A stretch of DNA of 47,917 nucleotides, taken from NCBI GenBank assembly GCA_030608385.1, contig JAUWEG010000005.1, positions 1-47,917 of the forward strand, given 5' to 3'. A model generated the notes under the pieces. That model searched no databases. It had not been told where the DNA came from and saw only the letters and a program-made list of their open reading frames with translations. The number at the start of each line of letters is the position of its first letter. Position 1 is the stretch's first letter. This document shows positions 11,029-19,623 of the stretch, one piece after another. The stretch is from Candidatus Heimdallarchaeota archaeon. Lineage in GTDB: Archaea > Asgardarchaeota > Heimdallarchaeia > Heimdallarchaeales > Heimdallarchaeaceae. Position numbers and translations under genes: made by a program.

Positions 11029-11868
11029 ATGAGTTTATTTTCCAAAGATTCATGCCTACTAATAACAAGTTCAAGTCATGATCATGCCCAAAAATCAGCA
11101 CTTAAGTTATTTGAGAAGCTGAAGAATCAAGGTTATACTGTATATCTAGATACATTTCTCGCCAAGAAGGAAGGTTCTTCTGAACATTCGTGCCCTAATA
11201 CAAAAGTAGACCTGATTTTTGTTTTTGGTGGTGATGGGACAATTCTAAAAACATTTGCAACTTGGAAAAATAGTCCAATTTTTGGAGTAAACTGTGGAAA
11301 AGTAGGTTTTCTTACCGAAATACAGCCAGAAGAAGTAGATGAAGCTTTGGTAAAACTTGAAAATAAAGAATATTTCGTTGAAGATTATTATACCATAGAT
11401 GTTTCTTCAGAAAATTCTCCAACTGTTCCTGCAGCAAATGATGCTATTGTTACCTCTGACAAAATTGGACATGTTATCACATTGGGGGTACATATAGATG
11501 ATCGATTCCTTTACACCTTGAATAGTGATGGGCTTATAATTGCTACAAGTACAGGTTCTAGCGCTTATAGTCTATCTGCTGGTGGTTCTCTGATTGTTCC
11601 TTCAATAGAAGCTATTACTTTAGTACCAATTTGTCCAATTTCAAGAAGTATTGTACCCATGGTATTTTCTCTGGAATCTACAATCAAAGTAACAAATCTA
11701 AGTGAATACAGATCTGGCAGTGTCGTGATTGATGGAAGGACTTACTTCAGTTTAGGATATGAGGAATCAATAGAGATAAAGAAGTCTTCTGAAAAGATAA
11801 GCTTTGTAAGATTTGCTGATAATTATGTTTCTCGTGTGAGAGAAAAGCTACTAAGATTTAACCTCTGA
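11029..11868 (+). CDS. nadK: NAD kinase
   Basis: 279 aa; phosphorylates NAD to NADP. The family motifs are in order: FVFGGDGTILK (ATP/metal site, about 65-75), GVNCGKVGFLTE, AANDAIV (the NE/ND motif), and SDGLIIATSTGSSAYSLSAGG. The N-terminal Rossmann-like half and the C-terminal beta-sandwich half are both complete. It is apparently leaderless. The stop overlaps the Nob1 start by one base (TGATG), so the two are cotranslated. A second, unrelated-subfamily NAD-kinase-like protein (COG3199 type) is encoded at 25.8-26.9 kb. Confidence 0.95.
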   Translation: MSLFSKDSCLLITSSSHDHAQKSALKLFEKLKNQGYTVYLDTFLAKKEGSSEHSCPNTKVDLIFVFGGDGTILKTFATWKNSPIFGVNCGKVGFLTEIQPEEVDEALVKLENKEYFVEDYYTIDVSSENSPTVPAANDAIVTSDKIGHVITLGVHIDDRFLYTLNSDGLIIATSTGSSAYSLSAGGSLIVPSIEAITLVPICPISRSIVPMVFSLESTIKVTNLSEYRSGSVVIDGRTYFSLGYEESIEIKKSSEKISFVRFADNYVSRVREKLLRFNL

Positions 11869-12395
11869 TGATTCAGATGAATGAGCATAGACAGGAAAAA
11901 AACTCCCAATATTTCATAGTTGATTCAACTGCTATTATTCATCATTTTATTTTTGAAAGAAAAATTGATGATAATGAAGTTTTGATAATTCCTGAGATAC
12001 TCAAAGAAGAGATTATATCTTTTCAAGCTAAATCAAATTTAGCATTGTTGAGCGAAGAAAGACAAATTATTTTTGCTACTCCAACAGAATCCGCTGTTTC
12101 TTTGGTAACTAATTCTGCTAAAGAATCTGGTGATTATTCTTCATTATCAAAAACTGATTTAAATGTAATTGCCTTATCACAAGACTACCCCAATAGTGTA
12201 GTTCTTAGCGATGATAATGCTGTTCAAAATGTTTGTAATAAGCTGAATGTGAAATTTCAATCTTTTCAATTCAAGATAAAACATCAACGTGAATATTTCT
12301 GGAAATGTACTGTTTGCGGAAGTAAATTTAAGCAAAAAGTGGATAGTTGTCCTGATTGTGGTAGTCCTACAAAACGCTATTACAAGAAAAAATAA
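11868..12395 (+). CDS. nob1: Ribosome maturation endonuclease Nob1
   Basis: 175 aa. N-terminal PIN nuclease domain with acidic residues at D19 (FIVDSTAII), in SKTDLNVIALS and in LSDDNAV, followed by a C-terminal zinc ribbon CTVC...CPDC and a basic tail. Nob1 cuts the 3' end of small-subunit rRNA precursors in archaea and eukaryotes. It starts at ATG 11868 overlapping the nadK stop; ATG 11877 is an alternative. A short T-rich stretch at 12407-12418 separates it from the convergent aminotransferase. Confidence 0.93.
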   Translation: MIQMNEHRQEKNSQYFIVDSTAIIHHFIFERKIDDNEVLIIPEILKEEIISFQAKSNLALLSEERQIIFATPTESAVSLVTNSAKESGDYSSLSKTDLNVIALSQDYPNSVVLSDDNAVQNVCNKLNVKFQSFQFKIKHQREYFWKCTVCGSKFKQKVDSCPDCGSPTKRYYKKK

Positions 12396-12418
12396 GGAAC
12401 AAGAATAATTTTTCGCTT

Positions 12419-13522
12419 TTAAAGCATGGTTTCTAAAGCTTCTATTGTAGCTAAAATGAATCTTTCATTTGTAGCTGTATCTCCTAGAGTAACAAGAATA
12501 GATTTTTCCTTATCTTTGAAAGATTGATTGTTATCAAAAGTCTGAACAATTATTCCTTTACTGCAGAGTTGTTCATACAGCTCGCTTATTTCATTCTTAT
12601 AGCGTATAAATAGAAAATTTGTATCGCTTCGAGAAACCTTTAACCCACTGAGTATTTTCAAGTGTTCTATTACTCGTTTTCTTTCAACAATGAAGTTATT
12701 TATCAATTCTACGAACTTATAAGGTGCTTGTAAAATATGTGTTGTTGCTAAAATATGAATTGGGGGGATTTCTTCAATGAAGTAATTTTCTTTTAGCAAA
12801 TTAATATACTTTGGATCAGATATCAGATATGCAGAAGAAGTTGCCCCCAATCCCCATGCTTTAGCAAAAGACCTAATTACAGTTAAATTATCAAAGTACT
12901 GCACCTGATTTATCAAACTGTATTTTCCAAATTCAACATAAGATTCATCAACTATTATGGGAATTTCAAGTTCTCTTGCTAGAGTTAGAACATCGCCTTC
13001 GTCAAATTGATTTGCAGTAGGATAATGTGGTGAGGAAAAAATAATTGCTTTTGGAGATGTCTTTTCTGCTAGTTCAATTATTGCATTTATATCTAGTTCA
13101 AAGTTGTCCATTAAGCTAATTCTTTGAACATTAAGCTTCTGATTTTGAGCAATTATGTCATAAATTTCCTTATCAGGAGCCAATAAAATAATATCGTTTT
13201 TTGGTTTTGTTGTAATAGAAATCATTCTTTGTAGAAGTTGAGTGTGAGTTAATCCGGGATAAATTGTGGGCACTTCAACGCCAGCAAAACGTGAAATCTC
13301 TTCAATGAAAGAGAAATAATTTATTGGATAACTGTCTCTTGGATCTATTGATTGAATAGTGTTTGTAATGATTTTCTGAACAAGAGCGGGTGGAACAAAG
13401 AGATTATCACCCAAACTAAGATCTAGAATCTGATCTATATTTAAATTATATTTATCAGCAATTTCCTGATGCTTCTTTATCCGATCAAGTGCATGTTTAG
13501 TAATAGAAATCCTGTTAGACAG
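12419..13522 (-). CDS. HisC-like class I/II aminotransferase with probable CTG start
   Basis: PLP fold-type I aminotransferase, 367 aa with the start proposed here. Signs: SSPHYPTANQ (the NPxNPTG-like loop), VDESYVEFG, SFAKAWGLG (PLP lysine) and a C-terminal SDTNFLFIRY. The first standard start codon, TTG 13414, would delete the N-terminal substrate-arm region. The frame is open upstream to 13523 and encodes a family-like ...DQILDLSLGDNLFVPP. The only well-placed start there is CTG 13522, five bases after GGTGA (13528-13532) and directly after an in-frame TAG. It may be histidinol-phosphate or threonine-phosphate aminotransferase. With no his or cobalamin genes nearby the substrate is open. 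It stands alone, divergent from the nucleotidyltransferase. Confidence 0.8.
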   Translation of the reverse strand: MSNRISITKHALDRIKKHQEIADKYNLNIDQILDLSLGDNLFVPPALVQKIITNTIQSIDPRDSYPINYFSFIEEISRFAGVEVPTIYPGLTHTQLLQRMISITTKPKNDIILLAPDKEIYDIIAQNQKLNVQRISLMDNFELDINAIIELAEKTSPKAIIFSSPHYPTANQFDEGDVLTLARELEIPIIVDESYVEFGKYSLINQVQYFDNLTVIRSFAKAWGLGATSSAYLISDPKYINLLKENYFIEEIPPIHILATTHILQAPYKFVELINNFIVERKRVIEHLKILSGLKVSRSDTNFLFIRYKNEISELYEQLCSKGIIVQTFDNNQSFKDKEKSILVTLGDTATNERFILATIEALETML

Positions 13523-13583
13523 CTATTTCACCTTTCTTTTTTGAACAATCTAGTCAAATTTGAGAAATAGAAAATTCCAATGA

Positions 13584-13592
13584 TTATAAAAG
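13584..13592 (+). promoter_or_regulatory. TATA box of the nucleotidyltransferase gene
   Basis: TTATAAAAG lies 20-28 bases before ATG 13612, putting transcription start at or next to that codon. The gene is probably leaderless, which supports ATG 13612 over the internal ATGs. Confidence 0.55.
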
Positions 13593-13611
13593 TATCCTTC
13601 ATCAAATTTGA

Positions 13612-14583
13612 ATGCTATTATCTATGGGGAAAACTAAAAAAGAACAAAAACTAAAAGAGCTACATAAGAATTTACTAGAAAGGTGGCAAGCAATGGTTCA
13701 TAAATTTACTGTTGAATTTCCTGAAAGTATATGGAAAGCTATTCAGGATAAGAAAGGAGCTGGATCGATAAAAGACTTCTTAGTCAGGTTAATAGAAAAA
13801 GAATTTGAGTTAAGAAAGAACAAGGTTTTAATTTTGGCTGGTGGTGAAGGAGCGCGTCTAAAACCATTAACAGAAACTATTCCCAAAGCAATGATTCCTG
13901 TGGGTTACAGACCATTACTTGAATACAATCTTGAATTAATTGCCAAAAGTGGAATCACTGATATTGTCCTGCTGATAGGAAAATTAGGTAATAGAATTAT
14001 GAAACACTTTGGTCAAAAATGGAATGGATTGGATATAAGTTATGTGAGTGAGTCTACAAACTTGGATACAGCGGGGGCGATATATAATGCTCGGAATCTC
14101 GTTTCTGATACATTTATTGTTATGAATTCTGATATTCTAACAGATATAAATCTAGTAAGTTTGATTGATTATCACAAGAACCACAAAAAGGATGTAATAG
14201 CTACTGTTTGTGGGATTGGAGTAAATGATTATTATCAGACTATGGGAAAAACTGCAGATAAAGGACTTTTTTCCGATTATGGAGTGTTCTATATAGATGA
14301 CATAATTAATAAACTAGTAACAAGGTTTGAGGAACCACCCACGAAATCACAGCAAAGTGGTTACATAAATACGGGAATTTATGTTTTTGAACCACAAATA
14401 ATGGATTATTTATCTGATTCAGAAGGAAAATCTATTTCGGGAGATACTTTACCACATTTGATTGATGATAACAAAGTAAAGGCATATCTTTGTCCCAAGA
14501 ATGTATTCTGGATAGATGTTGCCCATCCTGAACGTTGGAGTAAAGCATGGGATGTTTTGTTTTCTGGAGCATTTGAAATCTAA
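13612..14583 (+). CDS. Sugar nucleotidyltransferase with N-terminal ribbon-helix-helix segment
   Basis: 323 aa. From about residue 70 it is a nucleotide-sugar pyrophosphorylase domain: LAGGEGARLKPLT (77-87), PKAMIPVGYRPLLEY, NSDILTDI, and a metal/sugar region ending in the VFWIDVAHPERW block. There is no left-handed beta-helix, so it is a short GT-A enzyme making an NDP-sugar. The first 30 residues are basic and helical. Residues 31-66 (KFTVEFPESIWKAI...GSIKDFLVRLIEKEFE) look like a ribbon-helix-helix DNA-binding unit: one strand, then two helices joined by a Gly-Ser turn. That fusion is unusual. The sugar cannot be read. It may be an Rml/Man-type enzyme feeding the phosphohexomutase product (41-43 kb). 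Confidence 0.85.
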   Translation: MLLSMGKTKKEQKLKELHKNLLERWQAMVHKFTVEFPESIWKAIQDKKGAGSIKDFLVRLIEKEFELRKNKVLILAGGEGARLKPLTETIPKAMIPVGYRPLLEYNLELIAKSGITDIVLLIGKLGNRIMKHFGQKWNGLDISYVSESTNLDTAGAIYNARNLVSDTFIVMNSDILTDINLVSLIDYHKNHKKDVIATVCGIGVNDYYQTMGKTADKGLFSDYGVFYIDDIINKLVTRFEEPPTKSQQSGYINTGIYVFEPQIMDYLSDSEGKSISGDTLPHLIDDNKVKAYLCPKNVFWIDVAHPERWSKAWDVLFSGAFEI

Positions 14584-14677
14584 TCTAAAAAGCATATAAG
14601 AAATAAAACTCAAAAGTGCAAATATTTAATAATTTAAGTAGAAAGACAGCTTCAAGCAAAAGAAAGGTGACGAATTT

Positions 14678-14980
14678 ATGGACCTCAACCAAAGCATTAG
14701 AATCGCAGTAGATACTGGAAAAGTTTCTTATGGTGCAGACACTGCAAATAACGCACTATTGAACAAACAAGCTAAATTGGTAATATTATCAAACAACGCT
14801 CCTCAAAAAGTTAAAGAGGATGTACATAGGTATGCAAATCTTTCTGAAATACCTATTTTAGAATTCACAGGTTCCTCATTAGATTTAGGTGCAATTTGTG
14901 GAAGACCACACTTTGTTGCAGCTTTAACTATCTATGAAATGGGAGACAGTGATATACTCAAGGTGATTAAAAAGAAATAA
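14678..14980 (+). CDS. rpl30e: 50S ribosomal protein eL30
   Basis: 100-aa member of the L7Ae/L30e RNA-binding family. The kink-turn fold signature AKLVILSNNAPQKVKEDVHRYA and the C-terminal SLDLGAICGRPHFVAALTI are typical of archaeal eL30 rather than L7Ae. GGTGA lies seven bases before the ATG. In most archaea this gene sits between rpoA2 and nusA. Here it keeps nusA downstream but has lost rpoA2, which is 13 kb away on the other strand. Confidence 0.95.
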   Translation: MDLNQSIRIAVDTGKVSYGADTANNALLNKQAKLVILSNNAPQKVKEDVHRYANLSEIPILEFTGSSLDLGAICGRPHFVAALTIYEMGDSDILKVIKKK

Positions 14981-15014
14981 ATACAAGTGAGTATTGTAAA
15001 ACCGTATCCAACTA

Positions 15015-15038
15015 ATGTTTAAATAGACTTTTAAACAT
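15015..15038. repeat. Inverted repeat in the eL30-nusA gap
   Basis: ATGTTTAAA and TTTAAACAT form a perfect nine-base dyad with a six-base spacer. It lies 35 bases after the eL30 stop and 110 before nusA. Being pure A/T at its core, it may be a TATA-containing operator for nusA or an RNA hairpin separating the two genes. The rest of the 167-bp gap holds only AT-rich promoter-like sequence. Confidence 0.4.
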
Positions 15039-15147
15039 CCAAACTATAAAGATTACTTGAATCGCAAATAAAAAGGAACAACTCTTATCAAAATAGATTT
15101 ATGTCAATAAATACAAGAATATGGCTTTAAGATATGGATGAAATAAA

Positions 15148-15582
15148 ATGCCTGCAGTTAAACTATCACAAACAGAAATGCAATATATTACTATACTTCA
15201 AGGAATCGTTAACGTTACCATAAAAGATTGTATTGTTGATGAAGAAGATAACAAAGTCGTCTTTGTTGTTTCTGGGGGACAAGCTGGATTAGCAATTGGG
15301 AAGCGTGGAATGAACATAAACAAGTTAAAAGAAATGATTGCAAAGGATGTAGATATCATTGAGCATTCATCAGATCCTGCTAAATTCATTAGAAATTGTT
15401 TCTTACCAATCATCATAAGAGAAGTTACATTTTTGGATAGAAGAAATGGAAAAGCTGCTACAGTTGAAGTTGATAACAAGGATAAAGGAAGAGCAATTGG
15501 AAGAAGTGGAAAAAACATAAACAAAGTAAAAAATCTAGTCCTCCGACAATTTGACATTGTTGATGTTATGATCAAGCAATAA
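15148..15582 (+). CDS. nusA: Archaeal NusA-like transcription factor (two KH domains)
   Basis: 144 aa, the normal short archaeal form that consists only of two KH domains. GxxG loops are visible as IGKRGMN (first) and IGRSGKN (second), both in the right place. It lacks the S1 and N-terminal polymerase-binding parts of bacterial NusA. It probably binds nascent RNA or rRNA leaders and affects termination. Gene order eL30-nusA is ancestral. A good hairpin/T-run follows it at 15599-15625. Confidence 0.95.
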   Translation: MPAVKLSQTEMQYITILQGIVNVTIKDCIVDEEDNKVVFVVSGGQAGLAIGKRGMNINKLKEMIAKDVDIIEHSSDPAKFIRNCFLPIIIREVTFLDRRNGKAATVEVDNKDKGRAIGRSGKNINKVKNLVLRQFDIVDVMIKQ

Positions 15583-15598
15583 ATGGCTTAATTTCTTC

Positions 15599-15625
15599 AA
15601 AAATCTATTTTCTTCTAAGATTTTT
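15599..15625 (+). terminator. Terminator after nusA
   Basis: AAAAATCT (15599-15606) pairs with AGATTTTT (15618-15625) across an 11-base spacer, ending in a run of five T. It begins 16 bases after the nusA stop. Confidence 0.5.
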
Positions 15626-15679
15626 AGAAAAAATTAAAGTAGCACATTCAAAAGACAAAATATTGAAGATTGTGATTAC

Positions 15680-16087
15680 ATGATAAATCCATCATTATCA
15701 GATAATGAAAAATTAACTAAACTGATTAAGTTAATAAAAGAAGAGGGAACATTATCTGAAATTACAGAAAATGAAATTATCTCGCTTTTTGAATCTCGGG
15801 GTGAAAAAGCAGTGAAAGCTCTACGAGAAAATAGACTCCACAAATTAATTCTTAATGAAAGAATTGCCATATGGGAAATTGAAGGAACTGGTGGAAATTA
15901 TATCTTGATTGATAACAACTATTGTGAATGTAAGGATTTTCAAATCCGAGTTTTGAGCAGAGGAGAAAAAACGCTATGTTATCACCTATTGGCTAAAATA
16001 ATTGGAGAAGAGTTACAGCATTATAATCTTAAAAAAATCTCTAATGAGGATTATAATCAGATAATAAAAGACAAAATCTTTGAGTAA
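15680..16087 (+). CDS. Sws1/ZSWIM7-like SWIM zinc-finger protein
   Basis: 135 aa. The SWIM motif is complete: C82, C84, C100, H102 and the family's invariant A105 (CxC...CxHxxA). Similarity to human ZSWIM7 (SWS1) extends along the protein: a helical N-terminal part (ISLFESRGEKAVKALRE) like FLFGSSATQALDLVD, the SWIM core (YCECKDFQIRVL...LCYHLLA) and a C-terminal helix. Sws1/Shu2 proteins partner with Rad51 paralogues to help recombination-based repair, and archaeal members are known. Start ATG has GTGAT three bases upstream. No RadA paralogue is in this window. It converges on rpoB with a 35-bp gap. Confidence 0.75.
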   Translation: MINPSLSDNEKLTKLIKLIKEEGTLSEITENEIISLFESRGEKAVKALRENRLHKLILNERIAIWEIEGTGGNYILIDNNYCECKDFQIRVLSRGEKTLCYHLLAKIIGEELQHYNLKKISNEDYNQIIKDKIFE

Positions 16088-16122
16088 CTTCAAGAATAAA
16101 AAAAATTAAGTGAAAGAAATTT

Positions 16123-19100
16123 TTAAGCAATATCTTCAAGTTCTATGTGAGGTGCAATTCCTAGACTCATTAATTCTTGCAATAGTAGTTTAAACGCATA
16201 ACTGATAACCACTTTTGAAACAGTAGTTTCTTCCCTGCATATTGGACAATGATATCTGTCTTTGTTTCTATCGTACATTGCTAAGAATCCACATTTGGAG
16301 CAGATTAACGCATCCGTTTTATCAGACTCATCAAGTAATCTTTCCTTAAGCAAAATAGATGTTCCATGTCCTATAAGACAATCTCTTTCCATTTCACCGA
16401 ACCTTAACCCTCCTTCTCTGGCTCTTCCTTCAGTTGGTTGCCTTGTAAGCATTTGAATTGGACCGCGAGCTCGAGCATGGATTTTATCTTGCACTAGATG
16501 GTGAAGTTTTTGATAGAATTGAGATCCTACAAAGATAGTTCCTTCTAGTCTTCTGCCAGTTTTGCCATCATACATCACTTCCCTACCAAGTGGATGCATG
16601 CCTTGAACTTTTAGAGTATTATGCAAATCTGTTAAGCTAGTTTTATTAAATGCAGTACCATAAATCGCTTCTCCTGCATAAGCTGCTACTTTTCCGGCTA
16701 GTAATTCCATTAGCATTCCAATTGTCATTCTTGAAGGAACTGCATGAGGATTAATGATTATATCAGGAACGATACCTGATTCAGTGAAAGGCATATCTTC
16801 TTGAGGAATAATTAAACCAATAACTCCTTTCTGTCCATGTCTTGAAGCAAATTTATCTCCTATTTCTGGAATTCTCTCTGATCGAACTTTAACTTTTACA
16901 AGTCTGTTTCCTTCATTTGTATCAGTTAGCACAACCATATCCGATAAACCACTCTCACCATGTCTCATAGCTTTACTTGTTTCTCTTCTATTTTGAGGTG
17001 GGACATCAAATTCAGTATATTCTTCCAAAAATCTTGGAGGACTGGTCCTACCAATTAAAACCTCCCCTCTATGTCCATCAACAGCAATTTCTGGTTCTAT
17101 GATTCCATCTTCCCCTAGATGAACATATTGAGATTCATCTTTGTAACCTCTTACTGTATCATCAGGGATTTCAAAAGTATCCTCTTGACCATTTGGATAC
17201 TTTCTTTCTTCCGCATCGTAGGTTCGATAGAAAGTGCTTCTCCCTAATCCTCTTTCAATGGCTGCCTTGTTTATTAGAAGGGCATCTTCCATATTATATC
17301 CTTCATAAGATAACACAGCAACGATAAAATTTTGTCCTGCAGGACGGCTTTCAAATCCAATAGAATCCATACCATGAGTTTTAACTAAAGGTTTTTGTGG
17401 ATAATGCAGAATATGTGCTCTGGTATCCATACGATATCTAAAATTAGCAGAAAAGATTCCAAGTGCTTGTTTTGCCATTCCTGCCTCGTAGACGTTACGA
17501 TCAGAACGATTGTGCTCAGGGAATGGAATTAATGAAGCACATATCCCAAGGATGGTACTTGGAGTTATTTCCATATGAGTAATCTCAGAATTCAAAGCAT
17601 CTTCATCTATTGCAATATAAAGATTTTCTTCTTCTTCTGCATCAACATATTCAACAATTTGATTTCTTATCAAATCACTCCATGTCCATTTACCACTTTT
17701 AATCAAGGTGAACTTTTCTTTGGTAAGTTGTGGTTCTCCTTCTTTGACAATTATAAGGGGGCGGCGAACTCTACCTGCATCACAGTTAACCATTATCTCA
17801 TTGGTGTCTGGATAATAAGAAACATTAACTTCATGATGAAAGTCACCTGTTCTTCGTTTTTCTATTATTTTTTTATTGAACTCTTCACCGTTTTGAACTA
17901 CCCCTAGAAAACTTCCATTTAAGAAAACCTTGCAGTAATTTGGATCAGCAACTTTCTTAGCGAGGTCAGAGCTAGATTCAACTAAATCTGCAGGCATAAT
18001 TATATTTAATTCTAAACCATCAACAAGTTTTTTCTCAACATCTTTACCATTCAAACCTACACTAATATATGCTTGAAGTGCGAGATTCTTTACTAAACCA
18101 CAATTTGGTCCTTCTGGTGTTTCATTTGGACATATCTTACCAAAATGAGTTGGATGAAGATCTCTTGCTTCGAAGTGAGGTTGGCTTCTACTGAGAGGAC
18201 TTACCACCCTACGTAGATGACTTAAGGCTGACATATAATTTGTCCTATCTAGAAGTTGGCTTACTCCTGATTTTCCTCCTGTCCAATTTCCTGTAGCTAA
18301 TGCATGACGCAATCTTTCTGTAATTAAATCTGCACGAACAGCGGTTTTAAGATTTGGTTTTCTCCCTCTGACAGTAACTCTTTCTAGTTGATACTTGATA
18401 TCTCTACAAAGAGCGTGAAAGGCAACTCGATACAGCATTAACAAAAGATCACCTGCTAGTTTCAATCGTTTATTTGCATAATGATCTTTATCATCTTCAG
18501 GTCTGATACCAGCTTCTAATTCAAGAAGTCTTTGAGCCATCCTAGCTAGGAAGAATGCTTTCTTTAATCGTGATTCCGTGTCACTTCCAAGATGAGGTAG
18601 CAAATATTTATCTAAAACTTGCATGGCTCTGTTAATACGATATTCTTTAGTTTGTCCAACAGCTACTCTCTTTCCGATATAATCTAGTGACTCTTCAGTA
18701 GTATCAATTTCTGAGGATTCACGCATTAAAATCGACATTACGCGAGCACGCAATTCAGGTGTAGGACTTATTGCCATTGCAATCATATCATCTCTTTCAA
18801 TACCAAGTGCTCTCATCAGCAAGATAAGCGATATCTTTCTTGGCATACTTGGAAAACTAACTCTTAACTGAACATCACTGGTATGTTCTACTGTAACAGG
18901 TGCTCTAAAACCATGAATTACGCTGAAAACTTTAGCTTCACTAGTCACATTTCCTTTACTTGACGATTTTTCAATCAAAATTCTATTTGGAGCTAAATCT
19001 TCTTGTGTGACTATCACTCTTTCACTTCCATTCACTAAGAAATAGCCACCTGGATCTTTAGGATCCTCACCGAGTTTAATAAGAGATTCTGGAGCTCTAT

Positions 19101-19521
19101 TGTATAATTGGCAGCTTTTGGACTTTAACATAATAGGAAGATAACCAATGAAGACACTTATCTCTTCTAATGGAGTTTCCACACCATCTTCCCCACTTTT
19201 TTTAATGGGGATCATGTGAAGATTCAATCTTGAAGCATAAGTAAGGTTTCGAATTCTTGCTTCCATAGGATATATAGAACTCTGGGAGCCGTCAGCCTCT
19301 CTAATTGTTGGTTCCTCAACTTCAACTCTTTTAAGTTTCACATAAAATTCAGAATCTTCTGGTTCAATAACTTTAATTTCATTAATTACAGATTGCAATC
19401 CTTTTTCAATGAAATCATTATAAGAATCTAGATGTTGGCGAACTAGTCCTAATTCGTCAAACATAGAATTTACTAAAACCCATCGACTATTTGGATTTGC
19501 TTTACCTTTTTTCTTGGCCAT
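16123..19521 (-). CDS. rpoB: DNA-directed RNA polymerase subunit B (RpoB, unsplit)
   Basis: 1132 aa, one continuous polypeptide, unlike the B''+B' split of many methanogens and halophiles. Landmarks: GYFLVNGSERVIVTQE, the ETPEGPNCG region, YEGYNMEDALLINK, IGDKFASRHGQKG, HAVPSRMTIGMLMELLAGK, and the C-terminal zinc site CSKCGF...CPIC. It forms the catalytic core with RpoA1/RpoA2. Start ATG 19521 has AGGTG six bases upstream. A TATA-like TTTTTAATATAT lies near 19576-19588 on the minus strand. It is usually directly upstream of rpoA1; here it is a separate unit 11 kb away, and RpoH is absent. Confidence 0.98.
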   Translation of the reverse strand: MAKKKGKANPNSRWVLVNSMFDELGLVRQHLDSYNDFIEKGLQSVINEIKVIEPEDSEFYVKLKRVEVEEPTIREADGSQSSIYPMEARIRNLTYASRLNLHMIPIKKSGEDGVETPLEEISVFIGYLPIMLKSKSCQLYNRAPESLIKLGEDPKDPGGYFLVNGSERVIVTQEDLAPNRILIEKSSSKGNVTSEAKVFSVIHGFRAPVTVEHTSDVQLRVSFPSMPRKISLILLMRALGIERDDMIAMAISPTPELRARVMSILMRESSEIDTTEESLDYIGKRVAVGQTKEYRINRAMQVLDKYLLPHLGSDTESRLKKAFFLARMAQRLLELEAGIRPEDDKDHYANKRLKLAGDLLLMLYRVAFHALCRDIKYQLERVTVRGRKPNLKTAVRADLITERLRHALATGNWTGGKSGVSQLLDRTNYMSALSHLRRVVSPLSRSQPHFEARDLHPTHFGKICPNETPEGPNCGLVKNLALQAYISVGLNGKDVEKKLVDGLELNIIMPADLVESSSDLAKKVADPNYCKVFLNGSFLGVVQNGEEFNKKIIEKRRTGDFHHEVNVSYYPDTNEIMVNCDAGRVRRPLIIVKEGEPQLTKEKFTLIKSGKWTWSDLIRNQIVEYVDAEEEENLYIAIDEDALNSEITHMEITPSTILGICASLIPFPEHNRSDRNVYEAGMAKQALGIFSANFRYRMDTRAHILHYPQKPLVKTHGMDSIGFESRPAGQNFIVAVLSYEGYNMEDALLINKAAIERGLGRSTFYRTYDAEERKYPNGQEDTFEIPDDTVRGYKDESQYVHLGEDGIIEPEIAVDGHRGEVLIGRTSPPRFLEEYTEFDVPPQNRRETSKAMRHGESGLSDMVVLTDTNEGNRLVKVKVRSERIPEIGDKFASRHGQKGVIGLIIPQEDMPFTESGIVPDIIINPHAVPSRMTIGMLMELLAGKVAAYAGEAIYGTAFNKTSLTDLHNTLKVQGMHPLGREVMYDGKTGRRLEGTIFVGSQFYQKLHHLVQDKIHARARGPIQMLTRQPTEGRAREGGLRFGEMERDCLIGHGTSILLKERLLDESDKTDALICSKCGFLAMYDRNKDRYHCPICREETTVSKVVISYAFKLLLQELMSLGIAPHIELEDIA

Positions 19522-19623
19522 ATGAACACCTATATACCAAATAAAAACTAATGTCCTCGCAATAAGAGGGTTTTAGGATATATTAAAAAGATTATGAATC
19601 AAGACTATATTCGTTCATTCAGA

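Noticed and set aside
12048-12395. Nob1 as a toxin (VapC-type PIN)
   Set aside because: The C-terminal CxxC...CxxC ribbon and basic tail are Nob1 features, and there is no antitoxin gene upstream.
15198-15575. 125-codon minus-strand open frame over nusA
   Set aside because: The plus strand encodes a complete two-KH NusA. The reverse frame is low-complexity Ser/Phe-rich sequence.
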